Source: CAYZFD01 sp964477735 (GTDB lineage Bacteria > Bacteroidota > Bacteroidia > Flavobacteriales > Flavobacteriaceae). From it: 64,000 nucleotides of DNA. Both the position numbers and the translations under genes were made by a program. The notes beneath the pieces were generated by a model. The model was not told where the DNA came from. It worked only from the letters and a program-made list of their open reading frames with translations, and did not search any database. The stretch covers positions 12,955 through 76,954 of the forward strand of contig CAYZFD010000002.1 of NCBI GenBank assembly GCA_964477735.1. The letters are read 5' to 3'. This document shows, in pieces, positions 18,514-28,399 of this stretch (its first letter is position 1; every line of letters starts with the position of its first letter).

Positions 18514-19016
18514 TCGGTAGATTTAGAATACTTTTTGATGGTGATGAAGATGTGTTGAGAGACGTAGAAATCACCTTAAATGACAACCTTGAAACTTTTC
18601 ACAACCTCATCATCAATGCCTTTGGGTTAGACCTGGGTGAGATGTCCTCTTTTTACATCAGCAATAGCGAATGGGAACAAGGGCTCGAAATCAGTCTTTT
18701 TGACATGAATGACAACGAAGAACCTACTTTGAATATGTCTGAAACCACACTCGAAAATTTGATCGAAGATGAGCAGCTTCGATTAATTTTTGTTTATGAC
18801 TTTATGAGTTTATGGACGTTCTTAATTGAATTGGTAGAAGTTTCTGAACCTGTTTCGGGGGTTGCCTATCCTCATGTTATTTTCAGTCACGGGCAATTAC
18901 CCGAACAGGCCCCTGAAAAAAGCTTTGAATCGGAAGGCGAATCAATGGATTTTTTCGATGATGCTGAAGATTACTCAGATGAAGAGGACTTTTATGACGA
19001 TTACGAAAATTATTAG
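18510..19016 (+). CDS. Plasmid pRiA4b ORF-3 / IS1096 TnpR-like family protein
   Basis: A 168-residue protein of the pRiA4b ORF-3 (PF07929) family. The N-terminal 120 residues show the typical pattern with LETFHNLIINAFG and LIFVYDFMSLWTFLIELVEV. The last 25 residues are almost purely acidic and aromatic (Asp, Glu, Tyr, Phe), an unusual tail. Despite the TnpR label of the family, nothing around it is a transposon, and the gene is coupled to ctaA by a four-base overlap. The function is unknown. It ends convergently with the kinase-like gene, the two stops sharing four bases. Confidence 0.8.
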   Translation: MIGRFRILFDGDEDVLRDVEITLNDNLETFHNLIINAFGLDLGEMSSFYISNSEWEQGLEISLFDMNDNEEPTLNMSETTLENLIEDEQLRLIFVYDFMSLWTFLIELVEVSEPVSGVAYPHVIFSHGQLPEQAPEKSFESEGESMDFFDDAEDYSDEEDFYDDYENY

Positions 19017-20074
19017 CCTGCCCCCAGCATTTGATGGTTTTCATAATTTCGCCTAATGTATTGGATGGCGCCCGCCAAAATTTCTCCCATGCTACTTATT
19101 TTTAAAAAATAATCATCGCTAGTGAGGGCGTAGATTTGCTGACTTAAAGACTGAATATTCTCAGGGGTTGAGATCCGATCTTTAAGTTGACAAGCGAGCA
19201 AAGTTTTAATGCGTCGGCCAGAACTCATGGCTCTTTTGGCTACCATTGACCGCTCTTCTGTTTTATACTGATCGATCGATTTTTTGTTTAAAATTCCTTT
19301 CACCAACCCCATCATTTCAAGGTTTTCTTTAAAAAATTGAGGACGATATACATTCAATTTACCTTCATAGGATTGCTGATCAAAATCTATGGCGCGTATT
19401 CGATAAACCACTTGGTCGAAATCATGGGTTGGCACAATCACATAATTGTAGGATCTCATATCGCCAAGTAACCGAATCATGCATCTTTCATTAAATTTCA
19501 CAAACTCTTTGGCAATTTGCGCTTTTTCTGATGCCGAACAATGGGGCAAATAATCCTCAATAAATTCATCCCCAGGAATGCCAGCTATATGCTCCTCTAC
19601 CAAAGTGTTTTCGTGCACCAAGTAGTTGAGATTATAGGGCGAAAGCATGTGTTCCAATTCCAATCCATAAATACGAGAAGCGTCTGCTTTTTTGATATAG
19701 AAATACACAAAATTGTCATTCAAAATATTCCTAACCTTTATGCGAAAAGGTTTGGAGTTTCCAAAAGTGCAAAAGTCCACGGCGTCGATGTTTAGGAAAG
19801 ACAGGGTGGAGTCGCTTCCATCGGAAAGTAGGAGTGCATAAGTTTTTTTTAAATAACGGTCGATTTCGATGCGTTCGTGCTCTTCATACAAGACCCTTAG
19901 CCACAAACTGTCTTCTCCTTTTTTATTATACACCACAACCCCATCTTTAAAGTGTAACAGATCGTCATAGCTTATGGGAATTTTGGCGGTGCGTTCATAC
20001 TGTTCCAAAAACGCAACCAATGGCTTTCGAACAGGGAAAGATGGTTTTTTTTTGGAAATCTTAACGTCAGACAT
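19013..20074 (-). CDS. Unassigned protein with kinase-like motifs
   Basis: I do not recognise an assigned function for this 353-residue protein; it looks like a conserved flavobacterial hypothetical. What can be seen suggests a protein-kinase or aminoglycoside-kinase-like core. FVYFYIKK has candidate ATP-contacting Lys (K128/K129), followed by a helix with E139/E141. LVEEHIAG resembles a hinge. LGDMRSYNYVI has D205 and N210 spaced like a catalytic loop, and RIRAIDFDQ has D230-F231-D232 in the place of DFG. There is no glycine-rich loop that I can see and no membrane segment. The C-terminal 100 residues are helical and carry many Lys/Arg. It faces the pRiA4b-like gene. Confidence 0.6.
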   Translation of the reverse strand: MSDVKISKKKPSFPVRKPLVAFLEQYERTAKIPISYDDLLHFKDGVVVYNKKGEDSLWLRVLYEEHERIEIDRYLKKTYALLLSDGSDSTLSFLNIDAVDFCTFGNSKPFRIKVRNILNDNFVYFYIKKADASRIYGLELEHMLSPYNLNYLVHENTLVEEHIAGIPGDEFIEDYLPHCSASEKAQIAKEFVKFNERCMIRLLGDMRSYNYVIVPTHDFDQVVYRIRAIDFDQQSYEGKLNVYRPQFFKENLEMMGLVKGILNKKSIDQYKTEERSMVAKRAMSSGRRIKTLLACQLKDRISTPENIQSLSQQIYALTSDDYFLKISSMGEILAGAIQYIRRNYENHQMLGAG

Positions 20075-20166
20075 AAGGTTTGATTATTTTTGATGGGCAC
20101 CAACAAAATAACAAAAAAACCTTATCTTTTTAGAAACAAAATTCGACTAACAACGTTAAAAGTTTA

Positions 20167-21072
20167 ATGAGTACCATTCTTACCTTAGAAAATCTTAGCA
20201 AAAAGTTCGGCCGTTTAAAAGCTGTTGATCAACTTAGTTTTGCAGTTAAAAAAGGGTTTGTATATGGGATTTTAGGCCCAAACGGAAGTGGTAAATCGAC
20301 CACTTTGGGGATGGTCCTAAACGTGATTAATCCTACAAGTGGGGAATTCTCTTGGTTCGAAGGAAGTTTGAATCCCCATCAAGCACTCAAAAAAATTGGT
20401 GCAATAATTGAAAGGCCTAACTTTTACCCCTACATGACAGCTTTTGAAAACCTAAAATTGGTTTGCCGTATTAAGCAAATCTCTTTTGAAGCCATAGAAG
20501 AATCATTGGAATTGGTGGGCCTGAAAGATCGTCAGCACGATAAATTTAGCACCTTTTCCTTGGGTATGAAACAACGCCTGGCCATAGGCTCTGCACTACT
20601 CAACAAGCCTGAAATTTTAATTTTAGATGAACCCACCAACGGCCTTGATCCGCAGGGTATTTTTCAAATCAGGGAGTTGATTAAAAAAATTGCGCAACAA
20701 GGCACTACCATTCTCCTGGCCTCACACTTGCTCGACGAGGTTGAAAAAGTTTGTAGCCACGTCATTGTGTTGCAAAAAGGGGTGGCCTGCTATGTGGGAC
20801 CCGTTGCGGACATGAGTGTGGATTTTGGTCAAATATGGATTCAATCTGAAAACCTATTGGTGCTAAAAAAAACGCTTCAAAATCATCCTGAAATAGCTGA
20901 AATCCAAGAAGTGAATGGTTATTTGGTCTTGAATCTAAAATCTACTTTGGCCACCTCAGCGCTTAACAAGTGGTTGGGAACAAAAAAAATTTACCCCTCC
21001 TATTTGGCCTTTCGAAAAAAATCTCTTGAAGAAAAGTTTTTAGACCTAACCGCATCAAAAAACATCAACTAA
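20167..21072 (+). CDS. ABC transporter ATP-binding protein
   Basis: A 301-residue ABC ATPase. It has Walker A GPNGSGKST, the signature FSLGMKQRLA, Walker B ILILDEPTNGLDP and the switch histidine in LLASHLLDEVE. The C-terminal 80 residues are an accessory domain of the type found in DrrA/BcrA-like exporters. The next gene, overlapping by one base, is the membrane component, so the two form an exporter. This pair resembles GldA and its partners in overall type, but gldA cannot be assigned from what is visible. The start ATG follows an AT-rich gap of 92 bases. Confidence 0.92.
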   Translation: MSTILTLENLSKKFGRLKAVDQLSFAVKKGFVYGILGPNGSGKSTTLGMVLNVINPTSGEFSWFEGSLNPHQALKKIGAIIERPNFYPYMTAFENLKLVCRIKQISFEAIEESLELVGLKDRQHDKFSTFSLGMKQRLAIGSALLNKPEILILDEPTNGLDPQGIFQIRELIKKIAQQGTTILLASHLLDEVEKVCSHVIVLQKGVACYVGPVADMSVDFGQIWIQSENLLVLKKTLQNHPEIAEIQEVNGYLVLNLKSTLATSALNKWLGTKKIYPSYLAFRKKSLEEKFLDLTASKNIN

Positions 21073-21914
21073 TGAAAAGACTTTTTCTCATAGAGTTTGA
21101 TAAATTGTATAGAAGTCGTGCCAGTAAAATTTTAATTGTTTCATATTTTACCCTACTCAGCGCAATTGCCCTTATTGCCGCCATTAAATTCGATATTGGA
21201 CCCATTAAATTTCATTTGGCAGAACAAGGGATTTTTAACTTCCCATATATCTGGCATTTTAACACTTTTATGGCTTCATGGGCTAAATTATTTTTAGCTG
21301 TAGTGATTGTTTCCATGATCGCCAACGAATATAGCTACAAAACCCTAAAGCAAAATTTGATTGATGGGTTAAGCAAAAAAGAATTGGTGGCTTCGAAAGT
21401 GATCATGATAATTTTTCTGTCAGCAGCTTCGACTGTTTTCATTTGGCTAATATCCCTTATTTTAGGTTTTAGCTACTCGAACTATACAGAGTGGCAAGTG
21501 GTGTTCATGGATTGGGAATATCTTTTGGCTTATTTTGTGAAACATGTCGGGTTTTTCGCATTTTGTTTGTTTTTAGGAGTCCTTATAAAAAGGGCTGCAT
21601 TTGCCCTAGGGTTTTTGGGTGTGTGGCAATTTTTAGAACTCATCTCTTTTGGTTTACTACACTGGAAACTCACAGAATATTTCCCCAATCTAACCCCAGA
21701 ATCTGTAGCTCGATTTTTTCCACTACATTCAATAAGAAATCTCATAAAAGAACCTTTTTCTAGATTATCGGCTGTTAAAAATGTAGCCAAACAGGTAGGC
21801 GAAAGTTTAGAAAAAAATATCGACGTTCAGTTTTGGGAAATCGCAATCGTTTTGGGCTGGACTAGCCTTTTCATCTGGCTATGCTATTGGGTTTTAAAGA
21901 AAAGAGATTTATAA
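21072..21914 (+). CDS. ABC transporter permease
   Basis: A 280-residue ABC-2 type permease with about six membrane helices. One helix follows the short cytoplasmic N-terminus (ILIVSYFTLLSAIALIAAI), and others lie around LAVVIVSMIANEYSYKT, where the ANEYSYKTLKQN segment is the typical cytoplasmic coupling region. It is co-translated with the upstream ATPase. The substrate is unknown; the next gene is a T9SS cargo gene, but that neighbourhood alone does not link export to this pair. Confidence 0.87.
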   Translation: MKRLFLIEFDKLYRSRASKILIVSYFTLLSAIALIAAIKFDIGPIKFHLAEQGIFNFPYIWHFNTFMASWAKLFLAVVIVSMIANEYSYKTLKQNLIDGLSKKELVASKVIMIIFLSAASTVFIWLISLILGFSYSNYTEWQVVFMDWEYLLAYFVKHVGFFAFCLFLGVLIKRAAFALGFLGVWQFLELISFGLLHWKLTEYFPNLTPESVARFFPLHSIRNLIKEPFSRLSAVKNVAKQVGESLEKNIDVQFWEIAIVLGWTSLFIWLCYWVLKKRDL

Positions 21915-22012
21915 TTCACTTCGGCTGACTAAATTCATTCTTTAATCTTATCTTTTTTTTTAATTAGAAACTTTAGGTTTTAATACCTTTATGCTTTAAT
22001 ATGATTTTAATC

Positions 22013-25000
22013 ATGAACCGACTGTGCGTTTTCATAACACTAACTTTTTTAATGCCTCTGTTAGGATGGGCGCAATTAAGCAAAACGCATTATGTCCCCC
22101 CCATAGGAATTGACACAGAGCCCTATGATCAATGGATTTATCTCTCGACACCCAGTACTGCCCAGGTGTATTATGAAATCAAAAAAGGTGATGATACTGT
22201 GGTTAGCAGTGGCTATTTAGACCAAAACAACCCTATTGTTTATCAAATTCCAGGAAATACCTACGGCGACTTCATTGTGCCTCATAGTGCTTGCGATAGG
22301 GTTTTAAACGGGAAAGGTTATGTCATTGAAGCCTCAAAGCCTGTCTATGCCTCAGTTAGGGTGAGATCAAATGACAACAGAAACCACTACCACGCCGGGG
22401 CACTTGTTTCAAAAGGGCTTTCAGGTTTGGGTACAAAATTCAGAGCTGGAATGTTTCAGTTAAACAGAAATAGCCACAGTGGATTTATAGGGATAATGGC
22501 CACTGAAAACAACACCAATATTCAAATTGATCTGCCTGCAGTAGCCACTACTGTGAGTTCAAAAAAAGGGTCATTTAGTATCGCATTAAACAAAGGTGAA
22601 AGTTATGTAATTGCCTCCAAAGGAGTCTCCAATAACCTCATTGGCACACTAGTGACTTCTAACAAAAATATTGTTGTCAACGTGGGTGCTGGAACAGGAA
22701 CCTTTTCAACTACAGAAAGTGGACAAGATTATGGAATGGACCAACTTGTGGACATTTCAGGTGTTGGCAGTTCCTATATTCTTGTTAGAGCTGAGGCAGG
22801 TGACAGCGTTGAAAATGCGCTCATTATAGCCGATGAGGACAACACACAACTACAGGTTAACGGAACAAATTATGGTGCCCCCCTAAAAGCTGGAGAATAC
22901 ACCATTATTGAAGGAAATCAGTATAGTCCCGATGGCAATATGTTCATCAAAGCCATAAGCAGCATTGATGGCTCTGAAAAACCCGTTTTTACATTTCAGG
23001 GGCTAGGGGTTTTCACAGATCCAAACAATCCGGCTTCTAACCAAGGTATGTTTTTTGTTCCGCCCTTAAGCTGCTCTGCTAGAGGAGATGTGGACAACAT
23101 TGCCCAAATTCATAAAATAGGAAACACAACAATGACTGGCGGTGGAGTCACGGTGGTTGTAAAAAATGGGGCATCATTAATTTTGAGCGACGACAATAAA
23201 CCAGAAGGAGGTGAAGTGGCTTCCTACCCTGGCGTGACCGTTAGTGGGCCAAACCCCGTAATGGGCAATAGCGACTATGTTACCTATAAGGTTGTTGGAC
23301 TTAAAGGTAATGTTTCGGTGAGAAGCGATGACGAACTTTATGTGGCTTATTACAACTACAACGGTGCCGCAACATCCGGTGCTTTTTACTCTGGATTCCC
23401 CTCAGCTCCAGAAATCAATTTTGAAGCCCAATTTGAAACCTTGGGTAATTGCATCCCCAACATAACGCTTTCTGCTGCAAACGCCCAAAGTTTTGATTCC
23501 TTAGAATGGCTATACGATGATGGCACTGGATTTCAACCCATTTCAACAAACTCCGAAATTGTTCCCACACTTCCTGGTCAATACAAAATGATTGGAGTGA
23601 TCGCCTGTTTAAGTTTATCTTTCGAATCGAGTGAAGTCACCGTGAGCATTTGTCCCGACGACGCCGATGCCGATGGCATTATTGATAATTTAGATGAGGA
23701 CAATGACAACGATGGTATTCTAAATAGCGATGAATCTAGAGGAACGATTTCACTAGATTTCACCGACCTCAACAATCCGATAGCCTCAGCTGATAATGAC
23801 GGAGTTAACACAGGGTTGATTGTGATCGGCCAACAAAACAGCACCAATGTTGCTGGAGGCACCAACACCCTAGAGGGTTTTCCAGAAGGGCTCATTCGCT
23901 CCACTTTAAGCCCCTCATCTGATAGTCAAAATGACTACCAAATGACTTTTGATCAGAAGACACATTTGCGCTTTGAGCAAAACCCACAAAGCAACCTCTC
24001 CACCATCGACGCAGAAACTTTTTCTGTGTCAGTTTCTCCGGCCAATAAAAACATCACGGTTGTAAATCCTGACAATCAATTGTTAATCGACACCAACTTT
24101 GACGGCGAATATGAGCAAAACATCAAACAATTTAGTGCTTCAACAATTCGGTTTAAGATCAACAGCAATGCCAGCGGATCTCCAACATTTTATTTTACGG
24201 CCTCCTTTATCGACGGTTTCAGTATAAAGCACAACTCCGCCAACGTTACTCAAAATGCTATTTTTGAGGGCAGAGTTTCGCTGCCTAACTTTCCAAACTT
24301 TAGCTTGGCCACTAACCCAAAAGACGATGCTTTCACACTTGATAGTGATGCCGATGGATGTTATGACGTAACAGAGGCTGGTTTTGAAGATCCCGATGGT
24401 GATGGTATTTTAGGAACAAACCCCATCACGATCAACAATAACAATGGTCGTGTAAATTGGGCTAACAGCGGTTATACCAGTCCAGCCGACAATAACAACA
24501 ATGGGCAATATGATTTTCAAGAAGCCGGTGCACCCATTGGCATAACTACCGAACCACAATCAACCCGAGTTTGTGTAAACACAACAGCAAGCTTCACGGT
24601 CATCCCAGATGATTCCTCACAAGCACGTTATCGTTGGGAAATTTGGGATCCAACCGCCAATGAATGGATCATAATCGACAATAGTTCAACTGCCTATTCG
24701 GGGGCAGAAACCAACACGCTTAACATCACAAATGCCACTGTTTCGATGGACGGAAACACTTATCGAGTGGGCATATACTCCGAAGCTTATGCATGTGCAA
24801 CATATTCCATAAGTCAAGTAGTGCTAAACGTTAACAACACCCCTGATCCCCCAACCCTTGAACCTATCCAAACTTTTTGTTTTTCTGCAACAGTGGGTGA
24901 TTTGCAAGTAATTACAGGGGAAAACATTTCATGGTTTACTCAAGAAACTGGCGGATCAGCTCTAGACCCTAACACGCCCTTAGTGAACAACAATTCCTAT

Positions 25001-28000
25001 TGGGCAGAAGCAAGCGACAGCACAGGTTGTTTGAGCACCGCAAGAACTGAAACAAAACCATTTATAAGCAGCCCAAGTGTCACAGCAGACCGGCAAGAAA
25101 TTTGTTTTGGGGAACAAATCACCATAACAGTTGAGGGCGTTGCAAAAACTCCACAAGATTTTGAGATCGCACACCCTGAATTGCGAAAAATTGCGACCTA
25201 TCAATCCTCACACTATTTTGTGAGAGAAGCATCTATGTCGTGGGAAGAGGCCAAAGCTTTGGGAGATACCTACGAAGGTACTTCGATGTATATCATCAAT
25301 GATGCAAACGAAGAGCAAGCTGTTTATAACAGTTTGCAAAGTCTTGGCCTAACAGGAACAGACAATAAATATTTCTGGCTTGGACTTAAGCAAATTCGAA
25401 CCGCTTCGGATTATGCCGAGCCTGCGGGGGGTTGGTATTGGACAGATGGCTCACCACTCACCTACAGCAACTGGTGGTCTGGAGAACCAAACGACTGGGA
25501 AGGCGGTGAAGATTATGGACAGTTTGAATTTAGTGACAACGGTATTCGATGGAACGATATGGCAAATACCAATGCCAGTGGCGCCTCCTGGCCACTCTTT
25601 GAATTTACAGGCACTAGTGCAGTGAATTGGGGTTATATTGACACCAACGGAAATGATGTGTCTCTACCCAATGCACTAACGAGCAGTATCGATGTTAGTC
25701 CATTAACCACAACTACCTATTTTGTTGAGGTGGTGACAAACGGCGTCGTTTGTAGAGACGAATTTACAATAACTGTTCAGCCATTGCCCACAATTTCGGA
25801 TGTTGTAAATCTAGAAGCCTGTGACAACCCTTCAACAAACAATGGCACAGGAGTGTCATTTGATTTAAGCTTACATGATTCCACTCTATTAGGCACACAA
25901 AACGCAACTGATTTTGCAGTTTCGTACCACCTAAACTTTAATGATGCCAACGACAATCTCAATGTTATAAACCAAAACATTCCCTATTTAAACATTCAAA
26001 ATAATCAACAAATTTACCCCAGAATTACCAACAAGACGACTGGGTGCTTCGTTGTTGGAAATCCCTTTGAGCTAATAGTTTTGCCCTTGCCTGATTTGAC
26101 CCCACCTACCCCACTTGTTGTTTGTGACGGCACCAATGACACACAAGGAGGGACTGATACAAATGGATTCGCTTTATTTGATTTAGACCAAAAAAATATA
26201 GAAATTCTAAACGGGCAAGATCCTAATAATTTTAAGGTCAGTTATCATTTAACTGCGGCCGATGCAGCCTCTGAAACGGCCATTGGACTGTCTAGCCCTT
26301 TCGAAAACACACAAAAAGACACACAAACACTCTATGTTCGAGTGCAAAATACAGTCACCAATTGTATACGTTCCTCCGGAACCTTAGAATTACAAGTAGC
26401 ACCCTTGCCTACCATCACCAATGCCCTAATTCATTTAAAACAATGCGACAGTGATGACAACAATGACGGGGTAAGTGTTTTCAACTTAACCGCCTATGAA
26501 TCAGATATTTCATTAAACGCCAGTCAAGAAAAGTTTGAATATTTTCAACTCCCTGCCCTAACCCCAATTGCCAATCCCTCCCAATATGCTAACCTTGCTT
26601 TTTCTGATAGTGTTCAAGTACGTGTCAAAACTAATAATGGCTGCGAAAGAATTGCCCAAATCAACTTAAAAGTAGGCGCCAACCTTATTCCTGATACTTT
26701 TATGGAAAATCATGAAGTTTGTGAGGATTCAGACTATGATAACCAAGATGGTATTGCAGTTTTTTCTCACAATATTTTTACAGATTTGAGAGCCCATTTA
26801 ATGGCCTCTGACCCAAAATTCAGTCAGTTTACGGCCAAAACAACTTTCTATGAAAGCCAAGAGGATGCCCTAACAAAGATGAATCCTATCGATGAAAGCA
26901 TTGATTACACAAACAAAACCCCTTGGATTCAAGAAATATGGGCAAATATCGAAAACGAAGACCTTGATAACTTCGAATGTTTAGGACTAAAACAAGTGGC
27001 CACGCTAACTGTAGAATCTTTACCCATACACCACGCTGTTGTGATCAACAGTCAATGTGATGATGGCTTGGATTCCAAGGACGGATTTTCTGAATTTGAC
27101 ACCACCAATCTCATTCAAGGTTTGTTAACAGACCCAGCTACGGGGGTCGTTCAAACAGGGATAGATATTTCTTTTGAATATCAAGACGAAAATGGCCTCA
27201 AGCAAAAAGCCAGTGCCTTGCCAAACCCGTTTAACACCAAAACACAAACGGTCACCGTAAACATGCAGAATCAGTCAGGACTTCAATGTGAAACCAGCTC
27301 AACGCTTGGTTTTGTTGTAGATGAAACGCCACAGGCCTATCCCGTCACAATCCCTCCCTTATGCGATGATGATGCAGATGGCGATGACACCAATGGTTAT
27401 GTGACTTTTGACACTTCTTCTGTATTGGATGTTCTGCTCACCGATCCCAAAACAGGTCTCAAACAAACAAACCTCAACGTTGAATTTTCATATGAAGATG
27501 AAACCGGACTCAATCAAAAAGCGACAAGCCTTCCAAATCCGTTCTACAGCCATTCGCAAGTTGTTACCGCAACGATAACAAATCCTATAAACCCCAAATG
27601 TTCCGCCATCCAAAACATTCAATTTGTTGTTAACCCATTGCCAGATTTTCAGGTTGTTACAACAGAAATCATATGTAAAAATCTAGACCCTGAACCCATT
27701 GGCGTTTCTTATGCCAAAGAGGAGTATCAGTATAATTGGGCAAGAAATGGCGTTGATTTACCCTACAACACACCAACAATCACCATTGATGAAGGAGGTA
27801 TTTATACCATAACAGCCACAACGATAAATGGCTCAAATTGCTCAAGAACGCAAACCATAACAGTTGAAGAATCGGAAATTGCATCAGTAAGTGCCGACAT
27901 TATAAAAGTTTTTGATTTAACCTCAAACGGAAACAACAGTATTGCCATTGACAGCACCAAATTGGGGATAGGAAACTATGAGTTCTCGCTTAATGACATG

Positions 28001-28375
28001 TTTGGACCCTACCAAGACAATCCACTTTTTGAGCAGCTTAAACCTGGTATTCACACGCTTTACGTAAGGGACAAAAATGGTTGTGGTGTGGCCTTACAAT
28101 CTTTTTCAATTGTTGGCTATAGCCCGTTTTTCACGCCAAATGGAGATGGTTATAACGATTATTGGAATGTCTTGGGTATCAATGCTGATTTTCAGGCAGC
28201 ATCTCAAATATATATTTTTGACCGTTACGGAAAATTACTCAAACAACTCTCCCCAACAAGTCGAGGTTGGGATGGTAGCTTCAATGGTGTTCCCATGCCT
28301 TCCGATGATTATTGGTTCCTTGTAAATTTAGAGGACGGACGGCAATTCAAAGGGCATTTTACACTGAAACGCTAA
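22013..28375 (+). CDS. Giant T9SS type B cargo adhesin with C-type lectin domain
   Basis: A 2120-residue secreted protein. A signal peptide (MNRLCVFITLTFLMPLLGWA) is followed by an IgGFc-binding-like N-terminal region to about residue 400, a thrombospondin-type calcium repeat near 545-570 (DADADGIIDNLDEDNDNDGI), Ig-like segments near 840-1010, and a C-type lectin domain near 1064-1200. The lectin carries the calcium/sugar motifs EPN (1158-1160) and WND (1180-1182) and lies inside an Ig-like domain. From 1260 to 1950 come six cysteine-led repeats; the two nearest the end are close copies (both with LLTDP and NPF). The C-terminus (about 2037-2120, FFTPNGDGYNDYWNV to FTLKR) is a T9SS type B sorting domain. 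An ATG at 22001 is an alternative start. Confidence 0.92.
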   Translation: MNRLCVFITLTFLMPLLGWAQLSKTHYVPPIGIDTEPYDQWIYLSTPSTAQVYYEIKKGDDTVVSSGYLDQNNPIVYQIPGNTYGDFIVPHSACDRVLNGKGYVIEASKPVYASVRVRSNDNRNHYHAGALVSKGLSGLGTKFRAGMFQLNRNSHSGFIGIMATENNTNIQIDLPAVATTVSSKKGSFSIALNKGESYVIASKGVSNNLIGTLVTSNKNIVVNVGAGTGTFSTTESGQDYGMDQLVDISGVGSSYILVRAEAGDSVENALIIADEDNTQLQVNGTNYGAPLKAGEYTIIEGNQYSPDGNMFIKAISSIDGSEKPVFTFQGLGVFTDPNNPASNQGMFFVPPLSCSARGDVDNIAQIHKIGNTTMTGGGVTVVVKNGASLILSDDNKPEGGEVASYPGVTVSGPNPVMGNSDYVTYKVVGLKGNVSVRSDDELYVAYYNYNGAATSGAFYSGFPSAPEINFEAQFETLGNCIPNITLSAANAQSFDSLEWLYDDGTGFQPISTNSEIVPTLPGQYKMIGVIACLSLSFESSEVTVSICPDDADADGIIDNLDEDNDNDGILNSDESRGTISLDFTDLNNPIASADNDGVNTGLIVIGQQNSTNVAGGTNTLEGFPEGLIRSTLSPSSDSQNDYQMTFDQKTHLRFEQNPQSNLSTIDAETFSVSVSPANKNITVVNPDNQLLIDTNFDGEYEQNIKQFSASTIRFKINSNASGSPTFYFTASFIDGFSIKHNSANVTQNAIFEGRVSLPNFPNFSLATNPKDDAFTLDSDADGCYDVTEAGFEDPDGDGILGTNPITINNNNGRVNWANSGYTSPADNNNNGQYDFQEAGAPIGITTEPQSTRVCVNTTASFTVIPDDSSQARYRWEIWDPTANEWIIIDNSSTAYSGAETNTLNITNATVSMDGNTYRVGIYSEAYACATYSISQVVLNVNNTPDPPTLEPIQTFCFSATVGDLQVITGENISWFTQETGGSALDPNTPLVNNNSYWAEASDSTGCLSTARTETKPFISSPSVTADRQEICFGEQITITVEGVAKTPQDFEIAHPELRKIATYQSSHYFVREASMSWEEAKALGDTYEGTSMYIINDANEEQAVYNSLQSLGLTGTDNKYFWLGLKQIRTASDYAEPAGGWYWTDGSPLTYSNWWSGEPNDWEGGEDYGQFEFSDNGIRWNDMANTNASGASWPLFEFTGTSAVNWGYIDTNGNDVSLPNALTSSIDVSPLTTTTYFVEVVTNGVVCRDEFTITVQPLPTISDVVNLEACDNPSTNNGTGVSFDLSLHDSTLLGTQNATDFAVSYHLNFNDANDNLNVINQNIPYLNIQNNQQIYPRITNKTTGCFVVGNPFELIVLPLPDLTPPTPLVVCDGTNDTQGGTDTNGFALFDLDQKNIEILNGQDPNNFKVSYHLTAADAASETAIGLSSPFENTQKDTQTLYVRVQNTVTNCIRSSGTLELQVAPLPTITNALIHLKQCDSDDNNDGVSVFNLTAYESDISLNASQEKFEYFQLPALTPIANPSQYANLAFSDSVQVRVKTNNGCERIAQINLKVGANLIPDTFMENHEVCEDSDYDNQDGIAVFSHNIFTDLRAHLMASDPKFSQFTAKTTFYESQEDALTKMNPIDESIDYTNKTPWIQEIWANIENEDLDNFECLGLKQVATLTVESLPIHHAVVINSQCDDGLDSKDGFSEFDTTNLIQGLLTDPATGVVQTGIDISFEYQDENGLKQKASALPNPFNTKTQTVTVNMQNQSGLQCETSSTLGFVVDETPQAYPVTIPPLCDDDADGDDTNGYVTFDTSSVLDVLLTDPKTGLKQTNLNVEFSYEDETGLNQKATSLPNPFYSHSQVVTATITNPINPKCSAIQNIQFVVNPLPDFQVVTTEIICKNLDPEPIGVSYAKEEYQYNWARNGVDLPYNTPTITIDEGGIYTITATTINGSNCSRTQTITVEESEIASVSADIIKVFDLTSNGNNSIAIDSTKLGIGNYEFSLNDMFGPYQDNPLFEQLKPGIHTLYVRDKNGCGVALQSFSIVGYSPFFTPNGDGYNDYWNVLGINADFQAASQIYIFDRYGKLLKQLSPTSRGWDGSFNGVPMPSDDYWFLVNLEDGRQFKGHFTLKR

Positions 28376-28392
28376 GCGTTTTCTTATTTTTG
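28368..28392 (+). terminator. Short hairpin with T-rich tail after the T9SS gene
   Basis: The sequence AAACGCTAAGCGTTT forms a six-pair stem around the stop codon of the giant gene and runs into a T-rich stretch. It is weak as a terminator and overlaps the -7 element of uvrB. Confidence 0.35.
28385..28392 (+). promoter_or_regulatory. -7 promoter element of uvrB
   Basis: A perfect TATTTTTG ends eight bases before the uvrB ATG, so transcription would begin at or very near the start codon. No clear TTTG is present at the -33 position. Confidence 0.45.
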
Positions 28393-28399
28393 CTAGTGC

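Noticed and set aside
18510..19016. Insertion sequence or resolvase suggested by the TnpR family label
   Set aside because: No inverted repeats, no transposase and a four-base overlap with ctaA; it is a normal operon gene.
25380..25625. ORF on the plus strand within the T9SS gene (81 codons)
   Set aside because: It is a shadow of the lectin-coding region in another frame.
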